From Clostridiales bacterium Firm_16 (lineage in GTDB: Bacteria; Bacillota; Clostridia; Saccharofermentanales; Saccharofermentanaceae): 60,925 bases of DNA. The notes below the pieces were generated by a model, which was not told where the DNA came from, made no database searches, and worked only from the letters and a program-made list of their open reading frames with translations. Made by a program: the position numbers and the translations under genes. The stretch lies in assembly GCA_001604185.1 (NCBI GenBank), contig LVAV01000100.1:1-60925 (forward strand), given 5' to 3'. Position 1 is the first letter of the stretch, and each line of letters begins with the position of its first letter. This document shows positions 24,521-32,338 of the stretch, piece after piece.

Positions 24521-27500
24521 TGCCACGGCTTTGTGTAAATCGATTCAATAAGAGGAACATCTACCTTCGGTACACCATCGCATTTATCTGCTTCTGTGCC
24601 TTTGCGATGTTTCCTTTTTTCATTTACGGGAAATCTTTCCTGTGGTCCTCGGACGGTATGTCCCAGCACTATCCGACGCTGCTGTACTCCCGTTCCTGGT
24701 TAAGAGAAGTCCTGACCAATATTTTTTCCGGCAAGCGCCCCTTCTTTCCGAACTGGACCTTGAACCTGGGATACGGCCAGGATGTTATCGGAAACATCAT
24801 CAACTTCCGTCCCTTTAACTTCTTATGGGGCTTCATGCCTTTCCTCAATACCGAACCCTATCTGGTATTCCGCTCGGTTCTGAGCCTTTATCTGTGCGGT
24901 ATCGCTTTCATGCAGTTCATCAAGCACAAGACAACGGATCACACCTCGATCCTGCTGTCCACCATGATGTACTGCTTCTGCGGTTTTGCCCTGTTCTTCA
25001 TGGCCCGCCACACATTCTTCCTGGAGATGATGTTCTATCTGCCGCTTCTGCTGGTAGGCGTGGAACGGATCTTCGAGAAGAAGTTCTCGCTGATGTTTAT
25101 CCTCATGATCTTCTTCAGCAGCCTGAGTTATTTCTACTTCGTATTCATGGTCACCGTTCCGACAGTGATCTATGCATTCTTCTATTACTTCGAATATTTC
25201 GACCGCGCAGAACGCTCCGTCAAGCACTTCATTTGCATCGTCATGCGTTTTGCCTGGCAGTACCTGATCGGTGTGCTGGGCGCCGCTGTGGCTCTGGCAC
25301 CGACGGTATTCCGCGTTCTGGCCAGCTCCCGTGGAAACGATGTGGCCAATTCCAGCGTTTTCTTCTGGGACTTCTCCGTATATGAGAACATCATCAAGGG
25401 CATGGTGGACTCCAACGAGTTCGGCATCTACGGTCACGTAGGCATGTCGGGTCTGGCAGTATTCCTCATCGCTTATACCATTACCGCTTCCCGCGGCGAC
25501 AAGAGCAAGAGAAACGACCTGTGGCAGCTCCTGATCTACACCGTCACCATGTGTGTACCGCTGCTGACCCAGCTTTTCAACGGCCTGGGCGGCAAGACCA
25601 TGAGATGGATCTTCGTATTCTCCTTCTGGGTCTGCGTCGTGGTGGCCAAGAACTTCACGAGCCTTTTCAAGATGAGCATCAAGGCGATCTACCGGGCCTT
25701 TATCTATACCGGCGTCTACGTGATGCTCTATATCCTGCTGGTGGAGCTCCGGGACGGCAGCATCGGCACCGGCATGATGTGGGTCCTTTTCTATCTGGTG
25801 GCAATCTTCGCTTTCAGCTACCGCTCCCTGGTCCTCAAGAAAGAACCCGAGCGCATGCAGAAGAGCCGCAAGAGATTCTCGATCTTCCTGATGTGCACCC
25901 TGTGCCTGGAGATCGGCATGCAGTCCTACGAGATGTATTCACCGCTGAAGTCCGACTATATCTCCAGCTACATTGACGCGGGAAGAGTCGTATCCGGCGG
26001 TAGAGACAATCCGTCCCTGGCCATGGACATGGTGGAGGACGACAGCCTGTACCGTATCGACGTCAACGTAGCCGGAAACACCAACAAATACGTCCAGAAC
26101 AACTACGGTATCCGTAATAACACCTACGGTATCGGCAGTTACTACAGCTTCTCGGAAAGCGCGATCTGCAACTACTCCCTGGAGCTCGGAAATTCCCAGC
26201 AGAACGTACCGTTCCTGATGCTGGGCTACGATCAGCGCACGATCCTCAACGAACTGGCCGGCGTGAAGTACTACACGACCTTCGAGTCCAGCCCGGTCCG
26301 CGTCCCTTACGGCTACTCCCTGGTGGACTCCCGCCAGAGAACCCTCTCCGATGGCAAGGAAGTGAAGGAGTCCGTATACAGAAATGACCTGGCCCTGCCG
26401 CTGATGTATGTCTATGACTCCATCATCCCGAGATCGACCTACGACAAGCTCCCGGTCAACTACAAGGAGATGGCCCTGATCCAGGGCGCTGTCACCGATG
26501 CCCTCCTGGAATTCCCGCAGCAGGACATCGTATCCTTCGACCAGACACTTTATACCAACGATCAGTTCCAGAACCTGCTGCGCGAAGCTGCAGCCAACAG
26601 TTCGGATATTGAGATCCGTGATAACGCCATCCTTGTCAAAAAGGCCAGCACATCTGTTTCTATTCCGCTGAGTTCGGAGGCTTCAGGTGAGCTTTACTTC
26701 CTTATGGAGAATGTGCGTTTCGAATCCGTCAATCCCGCCACCTACGACGGAAGCCAGAAGGGCGGCCTCCTGGCCACGATCCGCAAGTGGTTCTCGGAAG
26801 AGAGATGGGAACCGGAGTCCGCATCCACGATCTCCGTATCCTGCCCTAACACCGGCAGATCCGACAGCGTCTCTCTCTATGACAAGACCTACCAGTATGC
26901 TTTCGGTGCCAGAGACCTGGCCATGAACCTTTGTAACGGCAAAGTCCCGAAGAGCATAACTGTCCGTTTCTCCCGTCCGGGTATGTATTACTTCACCAAT
27001 GCAGAAGTCGTGGTCCGGGATATGGAGCAGTACAAGAAGTACGTCGAAGAGAGAAAGAACACGCCGGTATACTACATCAACACCGATACCAATGTGATCC
27101 AGGGTCACATCGACTGTGACCAGAAGAAGATCGTCTGCATCGCCGTTCCGTATTCGAAGGGCTGGACCGCTACCGTGAACGGACAGAAGGCCCAGATCTA
27201 TAAGGGCAACGGCATGTACATGCTGGTGGAAGTACCCGCAGGCTCTAACGATGTATGTCTGTATTTCCGCACCCCGGGATTTAAGATCGGACTTCTGATC
27301 TCCATGGCCACGATCCTGCTGTTCACCCTGGCTCTGATCACGGTGAAGATCGTCCGGAGAATCAAGAGAAAGAAAGCTCTCGCCTTAGCGGCAGCATCCG
27401 GTCTGGAGTTCGAAGATTACGACGAAGACGAGTACGACGATAACGACGACGGTCCGGAGGACGAGCCGGAAGACGACGATAACGGAAAAGGACCGGACAA

Positions 27501-27744
27501 GGATCCGGAAGGCGACGGTCCGAAGGACGCGCCGGAAGGTGAGAAACCGGAAGAAGACGATTCCGAAGATAAAGACGATGACCGCGCGAAGGCCGACAGA
27601 CCGAAGAGAGGTCCGAAGGACACTGACGAGCCGAAGGACGAAGATCCGGAGGACGGCGGCGCGAAGAGCAGAAAGAAGTCCGGAAAGAAGGGCAAGAACA
27701 AACCCGGTACCAGCACCAAGCATCCGGGCATAAGACGAGTATAA
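24520..27744 (+). CDS. YfhO family membrane glycosyltransferase-like protein
   Basis: A 1074-residue integral membrane protein. An N-terminal block of about a dozen helices (residues about 18-480) contains the extracytoplasmic SSDGMSQHYP and NLGYGQDV segments characteristic of the YfhO family. A large extracytoplasmic domain follows (about 480-930). One helix at about 935-960 precedes a cytoplasmic tail of about 110 residues made almost only of Asp, Glu, Lys, Pro and Gly. Family members are GT-C-like enzymes that take a lipid-linked sugar made by a CsbB-like partner and add it to an extracellular polymer. The start codon overlaps the previous stop. The charged tail is unlike typical YfhO proteins. 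Confidence 0.88.
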   Translation: MPRLCVNRFNKRNIYLRYTIAFICFCAFAMFPFFIYGKSFLWSSDGMSQHYPTLLYSRSWLREVLTNIFSGKRPFFPNWTLNLGYGQDVIGNIINFRPFNFLWGFMPFLNTEPYLVFRSVLSLYLCGIAFMQFIKHKTTDHTSILLSTMMYCFCGFALFFMARHTFFLEMMFYLPLLLVGVERIFEKKFSLMFILMIFFSSLSYFYFVFMVTVPTVIYAFFYYFEYFDRAERSVKHFICIVMRFAWQYLIGVLGAAVALAPTVFRVLASSRGNDVANSSVFFWDFSVYENIIKGMVDSNEFGIYGHVGMSGLAVFLIAYTITASRGDKSKRNDLWQLLIYTVTMCVPLLTQLFNGLGGKTMRWIFVFSFWVCVVVAKNFTSLFKMSIKAIYRAFIYTGVYVMLYILLVELRDGSIGTGMMWVLFYLVAIFAFSYRSLVLKKEPERMQKSRKRFSIFLMCTLCLEIGMQSYEMYSPLKSDYISSYIDAGRVVSGGRDNPSLAMDMVEDDSLYRIDVNVAGNTNKYVQNNYGIRNNTYGIGSYYSFSESAICNYSLELGNSQQNVPFLMLGYDQRTILNELAGVKYYTTFESSPVRVPYGYSLVDSRQRTLSDGKEVKESVYRNDLALPLMYVYDSIIPRSTYDKLPVNYKEMALIQGAVTDALLEFPQQDIVSFDQTLYTNDQFQNLLREAAANSSDIEIRDNAILVKKASTSVSIPLSSEASGELYFLMENVRFESVNPATYDGSQKGGLLATIRKWFSEERWEPESASTISVSCPNTGRSDSVSLYDKTYQYAFGARDLAMNLCNGKVPKSITVRFSRPGMYYFTNAEVVVRDMEQYKKYVEERKNTPVYYINTDTNVIQGHIDCDQKKIVCIAVPYSKGWTATVNGQKAQIYKGNGMYMLVEVPAGSNDVCLYFRTPGFKIGLLISMATILLFTLALITVKIVRRIKRKKALALAAASGLEFEDYDEDEYDDNDDGPEDEPEDDDNGKGPDKDPEGDGPKDAPEGEKPEEDDSEDKDDDRAKADRPKRGPKDTDEPKDEDPEDGGAKSRKKSGKKGKNKPGTSTKHPGIRRV

Positions 27745-27818
27745 AGTGCAGGCACTGCGCAAGCGGCGCCGCATGCAGCACAAGAAGTGCGCATAAGAAG
27801 GGGGAGGCAAGAAACAAC

Positions 27819-28469
27819 ATGATCCTGGCAATATACGGAACAGGCGGAATGGGTAAGGACGCGTATCAGATCGTGAAAGATTACCCGACGATCCCGTGGG
27901 AGAAGATCCTGTTCATCGACGATACCCGGGAAGAGGGAATGGAGCAGGACTGCGAGATGGTGGTCTTCGAGACATTTGCCCGCCGGTATTCTCCGGAAGA
28001 AGCAGTGATCCACGTAGGCATGGGTGAATCTATTAACCGACTGAAAGTCACCGAGAAGGTCAAGGCCCTAGGATATAAGGTCGTCAGCATCATCCACCCG
28101 CATGCCCGCATCGCAGAAGATGTCACCATCGGAGAAGGCTGCCAGATCAAGATGGGCGTCGTGGTGGGAAGCCACACCGTCATCGGAGACGGCTGCGTCC
28201 TGCAGTCTTATTCCTCCATCGGAAGTGACGTAAAGTTAGGAAACTATGTGCAGATCTCTGCCAAGTGTCATATCTCGGACAATGTCACCATGGAAGACAA
28301 TTCCTTCGTCGGCATGCACGGCTGTGTCAGTGAAGGGGTGCACGTAGGCAAGTTCGCCATCGTATCCATGGGGGCAGCTCTTTTCCGGGATATACCGGAA
28401 GAAAGCGTATGCATGGGCAATCCCGGACGTGTCATGGGATCCAATACCACCCACAGAGTGTATAACTGA
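27819..28469 (+). CDS. NeuD/PglD-type sugar O- or N-acyltransferase
   Basis: A 216-residue two-domain protein. The N-terminal Rossmann-like part starts ILAIYGTGGMGKDAYQIV and binds the nucleotide sugar in PglD relatives. From about residue 95 a left-handed beta helix is built of hexapeptide repeats (IAEDVTIGEGCQIKMGVVV...), ending CMGNPGRVMG. Such enzymes transfer an acetyl or other acyl group from acyl-CoA to an amino or hydroxyl group of a sugar. Position after the PLP aminotransferase suggests N-acylation of the amino sugar. A strong GGGGGAGG site precedes the start. A second hexapeptide protein follows, so two acyl groups or a two-step route is possible. Confidence 0.88.
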   Translation: MILAIYGTGGMGKDAYQIVKDYPTIPWEKILFIDDTREEGMEQDCEMVVFETFARRYSPEEAVIHVGMGESINRLKVTEKVKALGYKVVSIIHPHARIAEDVTIGEGCQIKMGVVVGSHTVIGDGCVLQSYSSIGSDVKLGNYVQISAKCHISDNVTMEDNSFVGMHGCVSEGVHVGKFAIVSMGAALFRDIPEESVCMGNPGRVMGSNTTHRVYN

Positions 28470-28486
28470 TTTGAAGGAGAAGAATC

Positions 28487-29083
28487 ATGATCATTATTGT
28501 TGCATTAGATAAAGCCTGGAGAGAATATTACGCACAGATCAAGGAGTGCTGCGAAGAAGAGATCCGCGTCATTGCTAAGAACAACGTCGCCGTGGAGAGC
28601 GAGATCGCTATTGCCGAGGAGAATGTCGATCTTTCGAACGCCAAGATCATCGTGGCTTCCACAGATTCAGCTCTCCGTTCCGAAGAGTTCGCTTCCTGGG
28701 ACAGCAAGGGCGCGAAGTTCCTGACTTTCGTACATCCCGATACCTATATCGATAACAGCTCCAAGATCGGCGACGGCACCATGGTAGCCAGAGGCGCTAT
28801 CGTAGGAGCCGAGACCGTCATCGGCAGAAACTGCCTGGTTTCCCGCTATGCGCAGATCTCCCACGACAACAACATCGCCGACGGCTGCACGCTGCAGGAG
28901 AAGGTCACTCTGGGCGGTAACTGCAAGGTCGGCACCAACACGGTCTTTAAGTCCAACAGCGTTCTCAAAGAGCACTGCACCATCGGTTCCGGCGTGACCT
29001 GCGAAGTCGGTGCCGTGATCCTTAACGACCTGGAAGACGGCGTATCCGTTTACGGAAATCCGGCCCGCGTCAAGAGACAGTAG
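28487..29083 (+). CDS. Second hexapeptide-repeat acyltransferase (NeuD/PglD-like)
   Basis: A 198-residue protein. A short N-terminal alpha/beta part (residues 1-85) is followed by hexapeptide repeats from about residue 90 (YIDNSSKIGDGTMVARGAIVG...), with the His of the YAQISHDNNIADG segment in the position used as catalytic base in this family. It ends VYGNPARVKR. It is only 17 bp downstream of the other acyltransferase and clearly cotranscribed. Sequence divergence between the two argues for different acceptors or donors rather than recent duplication. The acyl donor may come from the adenylate-forming enzyme encoded next. Confidence 0.87.
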   Translation: MIIIVALDKAWREYYAQIKECCEEEIRVIAKNNVAVESEIAIAEENVDLSNAKIIVASTDSALRSEEFASWDSKGAKFLTFVHPDTYIDNSSKIGDGTMVARGAIVGAETVIGRNCLVSRYAQISHDNNIADGCTLQEKVTLGGNCKVGTNTVFKSNSVLKEHCTIGSGVTCEVGAVILNDLEDGVSVYGNPARVKRQ

Positions 29084-29104
29084 TCCCGGTTCCGCACTCG
29101 TTGT

Positions 29105-29132
29105 TTGTAAAAATCGGCAAGTAGGCTATAAT
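29105..29132 (+). promoter_or_regulatory. Likely promoter of the adenylate-forming enzyme gene
   Basis: TTGTAA (29105-29110), 16-bp spacer, consensus TATAAT (29127-29132), 31 bp before the start. Confidence 0.6.
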
Positions 29133-29163
29133 GTACCTACAATTGTTTCCTGGGGGTATAGAT

Positions 29164-30567
29164 ATGTTCTTCGATGAACTCGAACGTTTCGGCAATAAGA
29201 CCGCTTTAGTAGAAGGCGGAAGAATCAAGACTTACGAAGATCTGCAGAAATCCATAGACACGATCAAGAATCTCTACGAAGGAAGAAATCTGGCGTTCCT
29301 GGTATGCAGCAATACCATGGAATCCGTACAGATCTATCTGTCCCTTCTGCAGTCCCGTATCCCGGTGGCCCTGATCAACGGACATCTGGACCAGGAACAT
29401 TTCCAGGCACTGGTAGACACCTACCGTCCTTACTATGTCTGGGAGCCGGAATCTTTCAACGACTATCCGCAGGAAGAGACCTTCGGAAGATATAAGCTGA
29501 CCCGCCTGGCCCAGAACAAGGATGCCGGCGAGCTCCACGAGGAACTGTGCGTGCTCCTGACCACTTCCGGCAGTACCGGAAGCCCGAAGTTGGTCCGCCA
29601 GTCCTATAAGAACATCCAGGCCAACACCAAGTCCATCGTGACTTATCTGAGCATCACATCGGAGGATGTGGCCATCACGACCCTCCCGATGCACTATACC
29701 TACGGCCTTTCCGTACTGCAGACCCATATCGCCAGCGGTGCGGCTATCGTACTTACCGAGGACAACATCATCCAGCCGGCATTCTGGAAACAGCTTTCCG
29801 AATACCATGTCACGACTTTTGCCGGCGTTCCTTATACCTACGAGATGCTGAAGAAACTGCGTTTCCTCAGAAAAGACATCGGATCTCTCCGTTATCTGAC
29901 CCAGGCCGGCGGTAAGCTGGGCAAGGACCTGCACTACGAGATGGCTACCTCCTGCAAGGAGAAGGGCATCGACTTCATCGTTATGTACGGCCAGACCGAA
30001 GCCACCGCCAGAATGTCCTACGTACCGTCTGAGCACGCCGTGGATAAGGCCGGCAGTATCGGTATCGCTATCCCGGACGGCAAGCTCTGGGTAGTGGACG
30101 TAGAGGGCAACAAGATCGAGACCCCGAACACACCGGGTGAGCTTCTGTATCAGGGCGAGAATGTCACCATGGGTTACGGCACCTGCCGCGAAGACCTGGC
30201 GAAGGGTTACGAGCAGGGCGATATCCTCCATACCGGTGACGTGGCCCAGTTCGACGAAGACGGCTACTTCTATGTTGTCGGCAGACTGAAGCGCTTCCTC
30301 AAGCTCTACGGCAACCGCGTCAACCTCGACGAGGTAGAGGGCATCCTGAAGGCCTGCGACATCGAGTGCGTCATCACAGGTATCGACGACAACATGAAGA
30401 TCTGCCTTCTCAACAGTGACGACCAGGAGAAAGTCCCGGGCATCCTTGCCGAGAAGACCACGATCCCGAAATTCGCATATAAGATGTATGTCATTGACGA
30501 GATCCCGAGAAACGAATCCGGTAAGATCCAGTACAATGTGCTCAACGACATGATCGAGAGCAAGTAG
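29164..30567 (+). CDS. AMP-binding (adenylate-forming) acyl-CoA synthetase-like enzyme
   Basis: A 467-residue ANL superfamily enzyme. The phosphate loop TTSGSTGSPK lies near residues 132-141, followed by MYGQTEATARM, GELLYQGENVTMGY, HTGDVAQFDEDGYFYVVGR and a C-terminal lysine region ESGKIQYN. It is shorter at the N-terminus than long-chain acyl-CoA synthetases (about 500-560 residues). It should activate a carboxylic acid as acyl-AMP and pass it to CoA or another thiol. ATG 29164 is preferred over the upstream ATG at 29131 because GGGGG at 29152-29156 is correctly placed. In context it could supply the acyl group for the two acyltransferases. Substrate not predictable. Confidence 0.88.
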   Translation: MFFDELERFGNKTALVEGGRIKTYEDLQKSIDTIKNLYEGRNLAFLVCSNTMESVQIYLSLLQSRIPVALINGHLDQEHFQALVDTYRPYYVWEPESFNDYPQEETFGRYKLTRLAQNKDAGELHEELCVLLTTSGSTGSPKLVRQSYKNIQANTKSIVTYLSITSEDVAITTLPMHYTYGLSVLQTHIASGAAIVLTEDNIIQPAFWKQLSEYHVTTFAGVPYTYEMLKKLRFLRKDIGSLRYLTQAGGKLGKDLHYEMATSCKEKGIDFIVMYGQTEATARMSYVPSEHAVDKAGSIGIAIPDGKLWVVDVEGNKIETPNTPGELLYQGENVTMGYGTCREDLAKGYEQGDILHTGDVAQFDEDGYFYVVGRLKRFLKLYGNRVNLDEVEGILKACDIECVITGIDDNMKICLLNSDDQEKVPGILAEKTTIPKFAYKMYVIDEIPRNESGKIQYNVLNDMIESK

Positions 30568-30624
30568 AACCCCGGCCTTTTTTCCTGAGACGATAACTAC
30601 GACAGCAGAGAAGGAGGGTGCCGC

Positions 30625-31251
30625 ATGAATGCGAAAAGACTGATAATGACGCTTGTTTTTGCAGCGATACTTATCGCATTCGTGGTGTGGATCACCAGCG
30701 CTTTTATCCGAGACGCGGGACGCAAGAACCGCCTGTGGAACGAGCAGGCGAAGCTGGTCACGGACGCGGCCGAATCTCTCAACAACAAGAAGATCGACAT
30801 CATGGTGATGGGGGAGGACTTTAACGGTCCGAAGAACCTGTCTGTGCGCCATATCAACGACCTCCGCTTTATCACGCTGGAAGGCGACGAGACGGTGCCG
30901 GCCCATAAATACCATATCGTCATCATCAACGATCCCAACGGTACGGTCAACCTCACGGAGAACGATTACAAGACTCTTCTCAAGCGTGCCCGGGAGGATT
31001 CTTTCGTGGTGGTCTATCTGGGCTCGGCCGCCATTCCTCAGTTCCAGAAAAACGGTTTCTTCTTCGATTCCTATTCCGAGACGGCCCGAAGCGCCATCTT
31101 CTATAACGGCGGAAGATCCTATGAGATCGGTTTTGCCGACAACACATCGGTACTGCCGGAAGTCGTGCGGGAACAGATCGATCCGAACCGCTTCCCCGCC
31201 ATGGTCATGGTCATGAAACTAGCGCAAGATACGAGGTATTTAGGTGAATAA
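30625..31251 (+). CDS. Membrane-anchored protein of unknown function
   Basis: A 208-residue protein with one N-terminal helix (residues about 6-28) and an extracytoplasmic alpha/beta domain: KIDIMVMGEDFNGP, then YHIVIINDPNGTVNLTENDYKTLLKRA, then DSFVVVYLGSAAIPQF. The alternating strands and helices resemble a flavodoxin-like or glutamine-amidotransferase-like sandwich, but no motif identifies a family. The stop overlaps the prfA start by 8 bp, so the two are translationally coupled, and the gene sits between the sugar cluster and the release-factor cluster. AAGGAGG precedes the start. I do not recognise it. Confidence 0.75.
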   Translation: MNAKRLIMTLVFAAILIAFVVWITSAFIRDAGRKNRLWNEQAKLVTDAAESLNNKKIDIMVMGEDFNGPKNLSVRHINDLRFITLEGDETVPAHKYHIVIINDPNGTVNLTENDYKTLLKRAREDSFVVVYLGSAAIPQFQKNGFFFDSYSETARSAIFYNGGRSYEIGFADNTSVLPEVVREQIDPNRFPAMVMVMKLAQDTRYLGE

Positions 31252-32338
31252 CGAGCAAGAAAGAATCAATCAGATACTGCACCGCTACGACGAGATCCTG
31301 GCATCCATGGCCGATCCCGCCATCGTGAGCGACGGCGCCCGTTACCTCAAGCTCACCAAGGAGTTGAGCGACTTGGAGCCGGTGGTGACGCGCATCCACG
31401 ACAAGGAGCGTCTGGTCAAGGAACTCGCCGATGCCAAGGAACTCCACACGGCGGAGACCGATGAGGACATGCGCCAGATGGCCGCAGAGGAGGTCGATTC
31501 TCTGGCAAAAGAACTGGCCCAGGTGGAGGCGGATCTGGAGGATCTGCTGGCTGTTAAGGATCCGAAAGACGACCGCTCGGTCATTATGGAGATCCGGGCC
31601 GGAGCCGGCGGAGAAGAGGCGGCACTTTTTGTCGCAGACCTGTATAAGATGTATACCGCCTACGCGCTGAGCAAGGGCTGGAAGACCGAATATATCGACA
31701 GTAACGATACGGAGCTGGGAGGCTACCAGAAGCTGATCTTCTCCATCGAGGGCCGCGGTGCCTACAGCTGCTTTAAGTACGAAAGCGGCGTCCACCGTGT
31801 GCAGCGCGTTCCGGTAACGGAATCCGGCGGACGTGTCCATACTTCCACCGTTACGGTAGCGGTGCTGCCGGAGGTAGATGAAGTGGAAGTGAATATCAAC
31901 CCCAACGATCTGAAGATCGATACTTTCCGTGCATCCGGTGCCGGCGGCCAGCATATCAACCGTACCGACTCCGCCATCCGCATCACCCACCTGCCCACGG
32001 GTCTGGTGGTGACCTGCCAGGACGAGCGAAGCCAGCACAAGAACCGGGCCAAGGCCATGGCGGTTCTGCAGAGCCGGCTTCTGGAGATGGAAGAGCAGAA
32101 GCAGAACGGTGCCATTGCCGCCGAGAGAAGATCCCAGGTGGGAAGCGGAGACCGTTCCGAGAAGATCCGCACCTATAACTACCACCAGGGCCGTGTGACG
32201 GACCACCGCATCGGCCTGACCCTCTACCGGCTGGAAGAAATCCTGGGAGGCGATCTGGAAGAGATCGTGAGACAGTTGACACTGGCGGACCGTGCGAATA
32301 AACTAGGGGCGCCAAGTGGTGTAGAAGATGAAGAATGA
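31244..32338 (+). CDS. prfA: Peptide chain release factor 1
   Basis: A 364-residue class I release factor that reads UAA and UAG. The peptidyl-hydrolysis GGQ motif is at residues 234-236 within RASGAGGQHINRTDSAIR, with Gln 236 the PrmC methylation target. The N-terminal helical domain and the codon-recognition domain (from about residue 110 onward, ending near the GGQ domain) are complete. The start is a GTG embedded in the end of the previous gene. The next gene (Sua5 fusion) overlaps its stop by 11 bp. prmC, normally adjacent in Firmicutes, is about 21.5 kb upstream here. Confidence 0.97.
   Translation: MNNEQERINQILHRYDEILASMADPAIVSDGARYLKLTKELSDLEPVVTRIHDKERLVKELADAKELHTAETDEDMRQMAAEEVDSLAKELAQVEADLEDLLAVKDPKDDRSVIMEIRAGAGGEEAALFVADLYKMYTAYALSKGWKTEYIDSNDTELGGYQKLIFSIEGRGAYSCFKYESGVHRVQRVPVTESGGRVHTSTVTVAVLPEVDEVEVNINPNDLKIDTFRASGAGGQHINRTDSAIRITHLPTGLVVTCQDERSQHKNRAKAMAVLQSRLLEMEEQKQNGAIAAERRSQVGSGDRSEKIRTYNYHQGRVTDHRIGLTLYRLEEILGGDLEEIVRQLTLADRANKLGAPSGVEDEE

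Noticed and set aside
29206..30915. 569-codon antisense ORF over the adenylate-forming enzyme
   Set aside because: The plus-strand protein has all ANL motifs. The antisense frame is a shadow.
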